Notes: generated from the letters alone by a model not told the origin. DNA of 64,000 bases from Anadara kagoshimensis (GCA_021292105.1 CM037872.1:9039291-9103290); one strand, 5' to 3'; positions 20,330 through 32,145 are shown, counted from the stretch's first letter. Translations and numbers: made by a program.

Positions 20330-21190
20330 TTTGACAAATACCCCTACTTCATTAGATAGGGAAATATTAGTGCTAAAACCCCAACATATTCACATGCATT
20401 GAATTACAATCACTTTACAAAGCGTTTATAATGTTGGATTTCATATGATATTGCTATTGTAGGTATAGCGATTGTGGAATTATAGCATTTAAGTTGAAAT
20501 TATGGAGTGCAAAAAAGAGTGCAAAAACCCAACATTTTCAAGGTCAAAAACATTGAATCTGGTTGCCAACTGTTGGATTTTAAAATGGTGCCAAATATAT
20601 GGCATTGCTATTATAGGTATAGCAATTGTAGAAATGCGGCAATCATGTTGAAATTGTAGAATGCTAAATACTCTAACATGTTCAATGTCACATACTTTGG
20701 ATTACAACCAGTTTGCCAACTGTTGGGTTTTCAAATGGCGCCAAATATATGACATTGCTATTGTAGGAATTGTGGAATTATGGTAATTGATTTGAAAGTG
20801 TGGAATGAAAAAACCAAAACATTCTCAATGTCACAAACATTGAATTAAAACCACTTTACCAACTCTTGATTTTTTAAATGGCGCCAAATATGACATTGCT
20901 ATATAGCAATTGTGGAATTATGGTAATTAAGTTGAAACTGAAACTGTGGAGTGCAAAAAAAACTCCAACATTTTTAAGGCCACATACAATGAATAATAGG
21001 CACTTTGAAAGGATGTAAAAGGTAAAGCAGTTGAAATTGTGGAGTGCAAAAGACCCAGATTTTTAAGGTCACAAACATTAAATTAAAACCACTTTGCCAA
21101 CTGCTCACATTGTTGGATTTTCAAATGGCGCCAAATATACGACATCATCAAGTTTTGTAGGTCTAGCAATTCTGTAATTACGGTTATTTA
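20330..21190 (+). repeat. Degenerate tandem repeat, units about 145-150 bp
   Basis: Five units share TGGCGCCAAATATATGACAT, TGCTATTGTAGGTATAGCAA, TTGAAATTGTGGAGTGCAAA and CACTTTGCCAACTGTTGGAT in fixed order. The last spacing is longer. Old array, no coding. Confidence 0.85.
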
Positions 21191-21335
21191 TGTTAATTGA
21201 AAAACGAAACTAATTACATAAATACAAATATATCCATTAAAATGACGTAACATCTAGCAACTGTTATTACACTTATATCAACAAGTGTTGATCATAAAAT
21301 GAGGATACCTGCCAAAAAGAAGTAATAGCTATCTA

Positions 21336-21546
21336 CAGTACAGATCTGTCAAAAATTTAACATTTAAGCTATCGAATAAGTCTCAAATCGGCAGCTCACC
21401 TCGGCCCCTCAATAACTATTTCTCGTCTTTCGACAGTTTTCTGCCAATCAGTAGTTCTGTGTTAACTAGCTATCTAAAACTCGACTCCTCGCCAGCCAGA
21501 CCTCCCTTTGGTTAGCTCATTGTTACACTTTATACGAGTCTGTACA
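21336..21546. mobile_element. PAL1 element
   Basis: Left CAGTACAGATCTGTCAAAAA, right GTTACACTTTATACGAGTCT. Confidence 0.85.
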
Positions 21547-21589
21547 ACACAGCATCAAAACAACAAATAAAGCACTCTAGTAAATATTA

Positions 21590-21754
21590 TGACATCGAGT
21601 TAACGAAGAGTCCAACTCGACAGCCGATTGGTTGAGATATGGAGCTGTCTAGCTGTGTAGCCACAGTCGAGGCACAGCTAACGAGGACCAAGATAAGTTT
21701 CAGATTCGGCACTAACTTGTTACCTTAGTGTTAATCTTTCGACATGTATGTACT
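21590..21754. mobile_element. PAL1 element lacking its left end
   Basis: Begins CATCGAGTTAACGAAGAGTC and ends TTAATCTTTCGACATGTATG followed by TACTGCA. Confidence 0.75.
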
Positions 21755-21905
21755 GCAATTGTCTAAGCTAAGCTAAAACTATTATTACATGATGGCAGTT
21801 ATATGTCCCCGTACTATCAGTGGTAATAAACATTATTATGCACTAAAACAACATCAAAAGAACGACGTTACACAATAGTTAATTAATCGACAACATTTGT
21901 GCATA

Positions 21906-22244
21906 CAGTACTGACTTGTAGAAATTTTAACACAAAGCTAACGAATAAATGCCGAATCAGAAGCTCATCCTTAGCTATACAGTCAACCCTGTCTACAAAG
22001 ACCACCCAAGGGAGCCAGTAATGGTGACCTTTATATACAGGCTAAAATAATATGAATTAAGAACTATTGGGGTACAATTTCACTGGCTTTTGTAAGCAGG
22101 TGGCCCTTATATATAGGTGGGAGTTAAGACAGAATAGACATATCTAGATCTCGACAGCTTTTCAACAACTAGTTTTCCATATCTTGGATACTTGACATTC
22201 GAGCTGCGTTAATTCAGTGTTAAACTTTCAACAGGTCTGTACTG
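21906..22244. mobile_element. PAL1 element split by PAL2
   Basis: Left CAGTACTGACTTGTAGAAAT, right GTTAAACTTTCAACAGGTCT. PAL2 interrupts it at GCTATA in the interior. Confidence 0.85.
21980..22139. mobile_element. PAL2 element nested in PAL1
   Basis: CAGTCAACCCTGTCTACAAA to AGACAGAATAGAC, with ACCACCCAAGGGAGCCAGTA and GGTGGCCCTTATATATAGGT inside. TA on both sides. Confidence 0.85.
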
Positions 22245-22300
22245 TAATTTTTTTTTATTCTACATATATATTACTTTACTTAGGAGATATGGTTTTGTTT

Positions 22301-22513
22301 AGTACAGACTTGTCGAAAGTTTCTCACTGAGCTGACGAATAGGAGCCGACGTTAGGCTGTCGAGTGAGCGAGATATGGATAACTATTGACCAAAGAAAAC
22401 TGCAAAGGGGTAGATAGCGATGACTGAAAGATAAACCTAAGGAGGGGTCTAGCTGAGCTGCCGACTCGTCACTAATTTGTTAGCTTAGTGTTAAACTTCC
22501 GACAGGCCTGTAA
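22301..22513. mobile_element. PAL1 element
   Basis: Left AGTACAGACTTGTCGAAAGT, right GTTAAACTTCCGACAGGCCT. Confidence 0.88.
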
Positions 22514-23020
22514 TGTCCCAATGATGTAAATGATTAAAAGACGCGCCAGTAATACTACAGCTACGTGTATTCGCACCTTACGATGAAGATTTCATTATTA
22601 CCCATAAAATAACTACAAACTTCATTGACAAACGTTTCATTGCTTTTATTTTTAGATGCGTTATTTGATAGCATGTTTTAATTTGCAATTAAAGTTATTT
22701 TGGAATGCAATTTCTGTTGCCCTTTTTCTTTGTTCATTATATTGTAATGAGGAACTTGTAAATGTTAAGGATACTGGTTACATGGAATGCAGCCGATATA
22801 GTACTCGACTATGTGCAGTAAATTGTTAATTGGTACCCGGAAATGAAAATATGACCATCAGATACTTTATTCGTTATGCCATTCATTTAAACAAGTGAAT
22901 TGCAAATATATTAAAACCGTATTGGTCATACCTCGGGCAATTCTGAGACGTCCTCTAGTTAAAATGAGAATAATTGGTTTTGCTTAGCTTTGGCAAAAGA
23001 GCTAGAGCTCCTTCATCATT
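22514..23020. other. Intron 1 sequence, nothing recognised
   Basis: AT-rich, no repeat or coding match. Confidence 0.45.
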
Positions 23021-23210
23021 GAATGGTGATTTACGTGCCAGTCAAATATAACACTTCGCTTATATTGAGGCATCACCAGCTATAGATGAAGTGGCAGAAA
23101 TTTTGTTATTCCCAGCGCACTCAAAGCAATTGACGCCTATCGTGACAAGAACAATCGAATTGAAAGATCTCTTCCGATGAAATCCATGGTTTTCATCTCT
23201 CTCAAGTGCA
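23021..23210 (-). mobile_element. SINE-A 3' part (diverged)
   Basis: The inverted 3' signature ATATTGAGGCATCACCAGCT, the block CGTGACA, and GAAATCCATGGTTTTCAT mark the tail and middle; the head is missing. Confidence 0.65.
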
Positions 23211-23324
23211 CGTTTTTATTTTTTATTTTCATTCATATTTTTCTTTATTGTTATTTACATATTTATTAATAGTTTGGTTTTTTATATATTAATTTATTAA
23301 TAGTTTGGCTTTTTGGTTTTTTTA

Positions 23325-23326
23325 AT

Positions 23327-23391
<65 letters not shown>
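23325..23391. repeat. (TA)n microsatellite
   Basis: About 33 TA units with one break near the left end; self-complementary. Confidence 0.95.
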
Positions 23392-23395
<4 letters not shown>

Positions 23396-23757
23396 TACTT
23401 TCATACAACTTAATTTCATTGGGCCACTTAATAACTTACTCGTATGAAACTCGGAGTTATCTGATAAACAGAAATCTTTAAACAAGTTATCTACAAGTCG
23501 ATAACGTATTTATAAAACAGATGCAACTGCTTCAAAGTCTATCCCTTTTTGTCAATGGATCGTTTTAAAACGCACGAGGGATTAACTTAATCCCACGTGT
23601 ATGATTTTACAGTAAACATAAATGGCAAGTTCACTTCAAATCAAAGTTTTACGAGGATAGATAACGATACAGTACAGACCTGTCGAAAAATTAACAATAA
23701 GCTAACGAATAAGTCCCGAATTCGAAGCACATGTTGACCTTTGGGTACAGTACAAAC

Positions 23758-23961
23758 CTTTCGAAAATTTAAACTTAACCTGTAACGAAAAGGAGTCGAA
23801 GCTCCGCTGCTGAGTGGTTCAGATGTCGATAACTAGTGAAAGAAAAGCCTGCCAATAGATAGCAAACAGCTGCCGAAAAGCTGCCAAGATATAGCCAGGA
23901 TGATCTGCCAATTCGGCACTAATTCGGTAGCATAGTGCTAAGCTTTCGACAGGCCTGTACT
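23758..23961. mobile_element. Inner PAL1 element
   Basis: Left CAGTACAAACCTTTCGAAAA, right GCTAAGCTTTCGACAGGCCT. Inserted in the outer PAL1 and directly followed by the array. Confidence 0.82.
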
Positions 23962-24370
23962 GTATCTCGTCAGGTTTTCGACAGGCCTGTACTGTATCTC
24001 GTCAGGTTTTCGACAGGCCTGTACTGTATCTCGTCAGGTTTTCGACAGGCCTGTACTGTATCTCGTCAGGTTTTCGACAGGCCTGTACTGTATCTCGTCA
24101 GGTTTTCGACAGGCCTGTACTGTATCTCGTCAGGTTTTCGACAGGCCTGTACTGTATCTCGTCAGGTTTTCGACAGGTCTGTACTGTATCTCGTCAGGTT
24201 TTCGACAGGCCTGTACTGTATCTCGTCAGGTTTTCGACAGGTCTGTACTGTATCTCGTCAGGTTTTCGACAGGCCTGTACTGTATCTCGTCAGGTTTTCG
24301 ACAGGCCTGTACTGTATCTCGTCAGGTTTTCGACAGGCCTGTACTGTATCTCGTCAGGTTTTCGACAGGT
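23945..24370 (+). repeat. 32-bp tandem array, about 13 units
   Basis: The unit is TTTTCGACAGGCCTGTACTG then TATCTCGTCAGG. Its first part is the PAL1 right end, its second part sequence beyond that end. Units are almost identical (only CCTG/TCTG changes). Because 32 is not a multiple of 3, and no stop occurs in one frame, a 205-residue open frame arises by accident. Confidence 0.93.
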
Positions 24371-24734
24371 GCTATTTATCTCTCGACAGTTTTTCGGTTA
24401 CTAGCTATCCGTATCTCGGCCATTCGATAGCCGACCTTCGAACCCGTTTCGTCAGCAAAGTGATAAACTCTCGACTGTACTGTTATTTCTTTGCTACTTT
24501 CATATTGATCTCAGGGGGTAAAATGTCTCTTAAATTGCAAAGTTCCATATAAAAAAGAATTGGATAAATCTACATGCAAAGGCAATATGTTAAGTAAAAT
24601 CAATTAAGTCGAACGTCACGATTTCTTAAATTTGCATACAAGGAGAATAGTCGACAAGCAGTTAACAGTTTATTCCATATTTAACAAGCAAACAAGCAAA
24701 TTCAGTCGCCAATAGGTATCTTTTGTGAGTTAGA

Positions 24735-25110
24735 TTTATGTTCAAAGGGCCATAATTAACTCGGGGTAATGATATTCGCACCTCTATCAATGATGATGCT
24801 TTCTACCAAGTTTCATATAATAATATGCTTCATAGTTTCGAAGAAATATAGTCTAACCTGCTTTAAAGGTCACTTCTATAAAAGGGTTACCTGTTTATAA
24901 AGGTTAGTAGAGATGTATCCAAATGGATCTTTATTCATATTGTTTGAACTTGTATTTAAAGACCACCTGCCCATAAAGGCCACTTTTTCTGGTTTCCGTG
25001 GGTGGCTTTTATAGACATGTTGACTGTATATCGGACAAGACGTGTCTGGGAGGACGGAAACACAGATGGTCAGACGGAATTTCGAATTTAAAACCCCCTC
25101 TTTCTTTTGC
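24735..25110 (+). repeat. DR-E dispersed repeat split by PAL2
   Basis: AAGGGCCATAATTAACTCGG, TACCAAGTTTCATATAATAA on the left and GGGAGGACGGAAACACAGAT, CCCCCTCTTTCTTTTGCAAG on the right. Similar to 33918-34192. Confidence 0.75.
24851..25026. mobile_element. PAL2 element nested in DR-E
   Basis: AGTCTAACCTGCTTTAAAGG to GACATGTTGACTG, TA on both sides. It contains GGTTAGTAGAGATGTATCC and the usual TTCTTTATTCATAT-like centre. Confidence 0.85.
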
Positions 25111-25379
25111 AAGGCATGGGACAACATAAAATGTAAGTTCACTTTCAGATTTTTACGAGGATAGATACAGCTAACAATAATCTCGTTGCTATTTTATTGA
25201 TCTCGGGGGTATAATGTTTCTTAAATCGAAGAATCCCATATACGAATGTGTAAATCTACATGCAAAGACAATACATTTTGTATATATTAAGTAGAATCAA
25301 TTGTGTCGAACGTCACGATTTTAAATTTGCATAAAAAGGGAATAGCCGACAAGCAGTTAACATTTTTATTTGATCTTTA

Positions 25380-26036
25380 AAAACAAAATATGTATACTTC
25401 TTATCTCTTAACAAGATTTTAGTGTATATTTTTGCTAATCAATATCACAAAAACACAAATACTCTTTGGTTTCTTAGAATTATACACTGTACGTTATCCA
25501 GTTCAGTGTGGTTATTGACCCTACTGACGAAAACGATAACGTTTGCTTTCCGTTTTATTTGAATTATAATGATTTTTCTTGGTTTTTTTCGATACCATTT
25601 TGAAAAAATGGCGGCCATTTTAGAATTTGCAATGGCCGCCGTAATTTTCCTATATTACTACATATTTGCATCATTTATACAAAGTTTCATGCATGTATGC
25701 GAATTTGAAAGATTTTTCTGCTTAACTGCTGTACAATATGGAAAACATTTAAAACCAAGCACGTCGGACGATCAATTTTGTTGTATGGGATTTAATGTCC
25801 CCGTCAAGAATATTTCACTTCTATTTTTACGTAATATTTCACTTCTATTTTTACGTTTCGTGACACGGGACATCGGGTTTTAAAGTCTATACCGAAAAGG
25901 TACAAAACCGGAAGTATCAACATGCACATAGTAGCTAGAGCGGAAACGAAACATTGAAAAATAACCGTGACGGTACGATCCTGAAGCAGCACTCTAAACA
26001 CGAAACAAATTAAAGAAAGTAGATCTAAAACACCTG
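25380..26036. other. Intron 1 sequence, nothing recognised
   Basis: A 104-codon open frame here is hydrophobic and of low complexity; it has no start context or family match. TATTTCACTTCTATTTTTACG is duplicated side by side at about 25814-25856. Confidence 0.5.
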
Positions 26037-26413
26037 TGCCACTGCGGTAGCTCAGTTGGTTAAGTGCTTACTCCGTAAGTGGGAGGTCGTGGGCTCGAAC
26101 CCGCCTACCGGGTCTGACCCAAAGACTTGAAAGTGGGAAGTGACTGTTCTTTCGCCAATCACTCGGCATTACGAAATGAAAGTTAGTTACGGTTCTTTCG
26201 GATGGGAACTTAAAATAAGCGAGGTTCCATGTCACGGTAGGCGTGGCACAATCAAGAACCCTGCTGTATAATGCCATCAGCGCAACACACAGGCAAAAGT
26301 TCTGCACCTTCACCTACAGCTGGCGACATCTTGATATAAGTGAATAATTCTTGACTAGGATTTTAAACACCATTACTCAACTCGACTCTACTCAACTCGA
26401 CTCTACTCAACTC
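26037..26413 (+). mobile_element. SINE-A copy, nearly full length
   Basis: Head CACTGCGGTAGCTCAGTTGG, B box GGGCTCGAACCC, middle AGTGACTGTTCTTTCGCC, 3' GCGACATCTTGATATAAGTG and ATTCTTGACTAGGATTTTAA. The end carries a small CAACTCGACTCTACT repeat. Confidence 0.92.
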
Positions 26414-27172
26414 TTAAACACCTGTGCAATCTCACACACCAAAATACACCAAATCGAACATTTCTGAATCCATGATTAATAAAATCATTAAGCAAGTTCA
26501 TAAAGTGATTAAGCAATGTTATATTACTACTGGTTGGTATTTTTTACTTACTTGTATCAAGTCGTTACAGGAAACCTGTACGCGCATCTGCGTATCTGCA
26601 CAGGGTAAAATGTTGGCGCTATTAGGATTTAACGTGTTGAAAAACCAGGCAAATGGCGGATTCTGTTGCGCATATGACGTAAAACGTCACTAATGACATA
26701 ACATCCGGTGAAAACTTCGCCATTTTCGCCATGTAAAATCCCCATATCGCCAACATTTTCCTTTCCACAGAAATGCTTTATGACAAACGCGGATGCGCAT
26801 ACAGATTTTTAGTTACAACTAGGTACAAGTAAGTGAAAAATATCAATCTTTATTCAATTTTGTTTATTTGATTTTCTATGTCACAAACTAAATGGTTCCA
26901 ACAGTAATACATTACACACAGATATTATCTGCTGAAAAGGTCGCATGTTATTCAAATGATGCATCTCTTTTTATAAAGTAATGTGCAAGAAGATAAACTT
27001 AATGAATGAAATCTGTCAAATGTGCATTATCAAGGGATCCACATGCATTCTAAATTAATGTAATTAAAGATCGCGTGCACCCACGTGTCGATGGGAACCT
27101 TATCTTAGCATGGTAGAAGTTCTGATTTCTGTTTTTACAGACAATTTAATAAGATTCCTGTTGATTTATTCA
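26414..27172. other. Intron 1 sequence, nothing recognised
   Basis: AT-rich. No repeat family or coding match was identified. Confidence 0.45.
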
Positions 27173-27733
27173 GTACAGACTTGTCGAAAGTTTAATACCG
27201 TGCTTACGAAAAAGAAACTAGGTTTGGCTGTCGAGTGGCAGAGATATAAATAGCCCTTCGCCGAAAAGCTGCCGAGAGATATATAGAAGTATTCGAGATG
27301 TCCAAACCCGTCGAAAGTTGAACACTGTGTTAACATAAAAGAGTCAAAGCTCGGCAGTCGAATGTTCGAGGTACGGAGTGGTCGAAAGCTATCGAGGGCT
27401 ACTATCGAAAAAAAGCTAATTAGGGACCGAGATAAACTGTCGATTTGACAGTAATTTGTTATGTTAGCGTTACCCTTTCGAGAGGTCAGTACTGTACTTT
27501 AACTATGGGCCTAGATAAACAGGCACCTAGGCACTTATTCGTTGTTTTAGCTTTAAACTTTCGACAGGCCTGTACTGTATATCAGCTCGATCGGTACCTC
27601 GTTAACTACATACTCTTAGCAATTTTTCGCAAGTTGCGTTATTTCTGTCGACAGCCGCTAGCGATCCATATCTCTGACGAGCTTCGACTTCTTTTCCTAA
27701 GCTAATTGGTAAACTTTCGACAGGTCTGTACGT
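27173..27733. mobile_element. Cluster of overlapping PAL1 copies
   Basis: Two left ends (CAGTACAGACTTGTCGAAAG; ACCCGTCGAAAGTTGAACAC) and three right ends (GTTACCCTTTCGAGAGGTCA; TTTAAACTTTCGACAGGCCT; GTAAACTTTCGACAGGTCTG) lie in order. Best read as PAL1 inserted in or duplicated within PAL1. Confidence 0.75.
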
Positions 27734-27867
27734 GTACATTTGATGCGTGCGGAGGTTAATTTTTCACGCTGATAAACACGATTAACTCAATACAGACACC
27801 AACATGTAGGTCGTAGACATTTTTAAATCGCATTACTGGATTTTATTAATTAAAACTCCTGCTTACA

Positions 27868-28129
27868 GTACAGGCCTGTTGGAATTTTAACACTGAGCTA
27901 ACGAATTAGTTTCGAATCAACTGTTCAAATCGACACATCGTTAGCTAGCTCAATAGCTTTTGGACAGTTACGTATATCTATCCAACTTTCGTCCACTATA
28001 TCTCCAAAGTTTTTTCCATAGCGACAGTCTATCTCGTCCCATAACCATCCATATCTCGGTCACTTGGTAGCAGAGCTTTCGACTTTTTGTCATTAATTAA
28101 GTGTTAAACTTTCGACAGGTCTGTACTGC
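27868..28129. mobile_element. PAL1 element
   Basis: Left CAGTACAGGCCTGTTGGAAT, right GTTAAACTTTCGACAGGTCT followed by GTACTG. Confidence 0.88.
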
Positions 28130-28246
28130 AGACTCGGGTTATTCTGCTTTTTTACACCATCATCCACTGACGTCATATTTCAACCGACTTTAATTAAAAC
28201 GTCATTCATACCTAGCTGGTCATTCTAACAGATTCGTTAATTACAC

Positions 28247-28410
28247 AGTAAAGGCGTGTCAAAAATTAAATGCTAAAGTAACTAATAAGTAGTCCCCAAC
28301 CGGCAGCTCATCTCGGCCCCCCTCGCTAGCTATATCTCTACGGCTTCTGGTAGCTGTCTTCTATGCCCTCTGCAGTTTTTCGGTCACTAGTCATCCATAT
28401 CTAAGCTATT
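28247..28410. mobile_element. PAL1 element truncated by PAL2
   Basis: Left CAGTAAAGGCGTGTCAAAAA, interior CTAGCTATATCTCTACGGCT; no right end appears after the PAL2 copy. Confidence 0.72.
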
Positions 28411-28587
28411 CGTCAGACTGCCATAAATACCACCTGTATATAAGGACCACCTGCTTATAAAGGTCATTAGAATTGTATCCCAGTTGTTCTTTATTTATAT
28501 TATTTGAACCTGTATATAAAGGCCACCTGCCAAAGAAGCCACTTTTACGGGTTTCTTTGGGTGGCCTTTATAGGCAGGTTTGACTGT
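28411..28587. mobile_element. PAL2 element
   Basis: Decayed left end CAGACTGCCATAAATACC, then ACCTGTATATAAGGACCACC; right end GGCCTTTATAGGCAGGTTTG with ACTG. Confidence 0.85.
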
Positions 28588-28887
28588 TTAGCTGGAAAGC
28601 CTGCCTTGCCAGTCTTCACAAACTACATACGGAAACAAAACACTTACTTAATTAATAGAATAACAACCTACTCGTGTTGCTTCTACCTGGGGAGTGAAGT
28701 AAGATCCTCAATATAATACTACTTGGTATATGAATATGACATTTTTCGCCATAGTTTTTTTTTATTCCCGAATAAAATGTTCAAAATATTTTTAGCATTT
28801 AATGTCGCTTTTCAATAAAAACAATGTTAATTTATATATTGAGGTATGTTTTTAATATTCCCTTGTAGTAAAGTTGACACGACACAC

Positions 28888-29335
28888 GTGGGTGTCGAAA
28901 GATAACCAATTAAAAGAATGGATAAAACATATGCACCAAAGGTGTAAAGCTTCCATGTCAACCAATTCAACCAATTAACAAGGGTGTTACTTTGATTCCC
29001 AAAAGATAACAACCAATTAAAATTAATAAAACATCGGTTTCAAAGGTGTACATTTCATGTCAATCAATTCAGCCAATTACCAAGGGTGTTACAATGACCG
29101 ATCCTTCTTGGACACCCACACATGCTCACAGTGGGACTACCAAAAATAGAACAACCAATGAGATGCATGTTTTCTTTTGACAAAGACGAATCAGTTCTAC
29201 TGATACATCTCACAGTGGGAGTGCCAAAAATAGAACGAACAACCAATGACATGAAAAGTTTTGTGTTAAAAAGACAAATCTGTGTTTCCGATGCATCTCA
29301 CAGCGGGACCGCCAAAAATTAAACAATTTATGTAA
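28888..29335 (+). repeat. Two adjacent short tandem repeats
   Basis: First, a ~105-bp unit in two copies (AACCAATTAAAA.TAATAAAAC, AAAGGTGTA, ATGTCAA.CAATTCA, AAGGGTGTTAC). Then a ~90-bp unit in three copies (TCACAGTGGGA.T.CCAAAAA, AACCAATGA.ATG). Open frames here are repeat shadows. Confidence 0.8.
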
Positions 29336-29639
29336 AGTTTGTGACAAATGAAAGCAATTGTGACACCGACACCATGGGGGTTGTAAACTGAATGCAAGAA
29401 TTATCAATCATGTGTGATTTCATACTTGCAAATAATTAATAATTTATAAAGTCTGGATTTTACATATATGAATAATTGACAAATATTTGCGAAATTCTCA
29501 GAGACTGTCTAGTATTAATTCGCACAAAAGTGATAACTTTGCCAAATGTCTTATACGTAGAGCAATTAATATTGACCAGGTCACAAAAATTAATTCGCAC
29601 ATTTTAGTTGCAGCAAGACTTATCGCCGATACGTTTGTG

Positions 29640-30085
29640 TAAAGAGTCCAGGACCCAAATCGGCTGATGGCTTTAATTAAAGGCACAGACATCTTTCAAC
29701 AACAATGCAATAAAAACACATTGGCAAAGGGAACGAGTGTGAACGAACCTGTTGCACAATATATCCTAAGACTAACAAAGTATTCCAATCGGTGGGCGGA
29801 GCTTTAATGAAAGGCGCCGAATTTCCAATAACAAATCAATATGCATTGGCAAAGAAGGACAAGGAGGGGAACGAACCTGTTTAACAATATATTCCAAGTC
29901 TAATATTGTATCCAAAATACATCAATACAACAAAATGCATAAGCAAAGGGGGACGGGGCGAACGAACCCGTTTTCTGGGTTCATAAAGTATTCCATTCAT
30001 AAAGTATTCCAATCGGTGGAGGGGGCCTTAATGACAGGCGCAAACTTTATAACAAAAATACAACAAAATTTGGCAAAGAGGGCCA
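29640..30085 (+). repeat. Degenerate tandem repeat, about 125 bp, three units
   Basis: Each unit has TTGGCAAAG.G.AC, GAACGAACCTGTT, AAGTATTCCAATCGGTGG, and TTAATGAAAGGCGC in order. Confidence 0.8.
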
Positions 30086-30089
30086 GTTT

Positions 30090-30790
30090 GAGCGAAGAGG
30101 TTTCCCGATATAAACAGTGAATATTTAGGATAAAGAGTGTTATCTTGTTATAAGATACAAATTGTCTGCAATAAAGATAAGCGATCCAAAAATACCAACA
30201 ATTCTGGATGATATGTTTAGCCGAACTTCCGTTGGGGTGTGACGTAATAACCTCATCAATGTCAACGCGGTGTTTTAAATTAACCGAGTCACGTGATATA
30301 AACATGGCGCTATTAACTTGTGTGTGTTATGCCAAAAACAAAGAAGATTAATATTTCTGCCAAAAACGCGTTTCTGCATCATTAGTTCCTTTACATATCT
30401 CTTGTCATTTTTAACGCGCGATTTGAGATATTTTATATCTACTAATGAATCTTTTATGCTTCAAAACATGGAGGCCTACAAGTGCATAAGATGTGGTCTC
30501 CATCATCCTTAGAGGAATCAAAATGATAACTTTAAGTGAAAGACCAATTTATATAATTTTATCATTAAATGAACCTTGTAAATCTTGTCTATCAAAAGAC
30601 ACTGGATGACCTCGAGTCACGAAACGAAAGCGAACGTGGATGCAGAAAAATTGTGTTTGTATCGGAGCAATTTAAAACTAGAACTGTCTCTTCAGAGCCA
30701 AATACCCTCCGTCCCCAACATTTAATGTTGTTTACCGCGACCTTTACCTTTCCTATATGACCTTGGTTCAATTTCAAGCTCATTCGTTAT
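30090..30790. other. Intron 1 sequence, nothing recognised
   Basis: No repeat family recognised. Several 60-100 codon open frames lie on both strands and look random. Confidence 0.45.
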
Positions 30791-30794
30791 GTCG

Positions 30795-30916
30795 CGTGCT
30801 TGACGAAAGAACAGCCACTACCTATTTTGAAGTCTTGGTCGGACCCGGCAAGGGTTCGAATCCATGTCCTCCCACACATAAAGCGAACACTCTACCAACT
30901 GACCTACCGCAGTGGT
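30795..30916 (-). mobile_element. SINE-A head half
   Basis: The minus strand reads ACCACTGCGGTAGGTCAGTT (A box), GGATTCGAACCC (B box), then AGTGGCTGTTCTTTCGTCAA; the rest is missing. Confidence 0.85.
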
Positions 30917-31340
30917 TGCGAGTTGCAATGACTAGATTCACGGTGTCGTGTGGCTACTATAACGTACACGCTTTGTTGTGCCGAGTTGTTTGTTGCAATG
31001 GCAAATTTGTAGTACCGTATGGCAACTGTAAATTGCATGTTATAATATGACGTGAGCCTATTGTAACTACATGTTGTGTTGTGACGTTAAGCTTTTTTTT
31101 AAATACATGTGTTGCAGCTGTATACCATTATATAATATTATTTAAACATTTATTTAATTATCAAATTCCGTGACAAACATGAAGCTATCTTATTTAATTT
31201 TGAATTATTGATAGGAATGGACAAACTCAGCTTCTGAACTTCACAATGACGTTACGACATTCCTGTTATAACTTAATCAAGTCAACTACTAAACTCTTTA
31301 TAGAAATAATGATAAAATATTGCTTATAAAATACATTACA
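30917..31340. other. Intron 1 sequence, nothing recognised
   Basis: TGTTGTG and AACTGTAAA-type words recur loosely; no clear feature. Confidence 0.4.
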
Positions 31341-31745
31341 ATACAGACCTGTCGAAAATTTAACACTAAGCTAACAAATTAGGGAATTGGTGGGTCATTT
31401 CTGTTCCTCGCAGGGATTCAAAATTCCCTTTGTCCGGGGTCCCGGACCTAATGATTTTACATTGGGACCTTTAAAAGTTCAACTTCAACAGACCTGCCGT
31501 TTTTGTACCAGGATAATCCTACTTTTTCTATATGATAACATAATTGCATATGGACCTTTTAATATTGATATGGGACTTTCAAAACTTTTATAAAAGCATT
31601 ATAACGCATAATTTTGATACCCTAACGACGTTAGTTATATCTCAACAGTTTTAGCAGCTGTTTTCTCTATTTCGGCGACTTGGCAGCCGATGTTTGACTC
31701 CATTACGTTAAGCTCAGTGTTACACTTTCGACAGGTCTGTACTGT
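31341..31745. mobile_element. PAL1 element with an unrelated insertion
   Basis: Left CAATACAGACCTGTCGAAAA, right GTTACACTTTCGACAGGTCT. About 235 bp of other DNA (31385-31620, with GTCCGGGGTCCCGGACCTAA) replaces the interior start. Confidence 0.82.
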
Positions 31746-32040
31746 AAATACTAATTGCTCACTCCTCGACTTCTAAATAAGTTTATTTCATGTTAAGCCA
31801 AAACAATTGTTCTCGAAAATGGTTAATTGATCAAATGTTGCTAATTGATTCTGAGTCTTAAAACAATTATTGTTGCAGTGGAAATTAATTAAATGTTAAA
31901 CCGCATTCAAAATTAATTAACACTCTGTGTTTCCTTAAATTCTCTCTTAAAGGTTTTGTTCTAACAAATAATTAATACTCTCTTAAACTTAATTAAATTC
32001 TAACATGAAATTTGTTTAAACAATGACTAGCGATGGAGTG
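31746..32040. other. Intron 1 sequence, AT-rich
   Basis: Repeated TTAATTAA and TAAACTTAATTAAATTC words; no gene. Confidence 0.4.
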
Positions 32041-32140
32041 GAGTTTAATGGAGTCAAGATTCTTTCACTTATATTGAGGCGATCAGCATATGTACATGTG
32101 TGGCAAAGTGGAGCAATATTCTTTCTCTTACATCGAGGAA
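32040..32140 (-). mobile_element. SINE tail fragments
   Basis: AAGATTCTTTCACTTATATT and TATTCTTTCTCTTACATCGA are two inverted SINE 3'-signature remnants side by side. Confidence 0.5.
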
Positions 32141-32145
32141 GTTAG

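Larger units (their letters stand above)
23670..24484. mobile_element. Outer PAL1 element holding a second PAL1 and an array
   Basis: Left CAGTACAGACCTGTCGAAAA (23670-23757). The right part resumes after the array with CTCTCGACAGTTTTTCGG and ends GATAAACTCTCGACTGTACT. Confidence 0.82.
23619..25376 (+). repeat. Direct duplication that preserves a filled and an empty PAL1 site
   Basis: AAGTTCACTT, TTTTACGAGGATAGAT, ATTGATCTC.GGGGGT, AATCTACATGCAAAG and TCGAACGTCACGATTT occur in the same order at 23625-24680 and 25130-25376. The first copy is interrupted by the PAL1 nest at 23670-24484; the second is not. Confidence 0.82.

Noticed and set aside
23935..24552. A 205-codon open frame
   Set aside because: It is the 32-bp PAL1-derived array; the repeat rotates through three frames and none has a stop.
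25569..25883. A 104-codon hydrophobic open frame
   Set aside because: Low complexity, AT-driven hydrophobic residues, contains a short direct DNA duplication, and has no recognisable family features.
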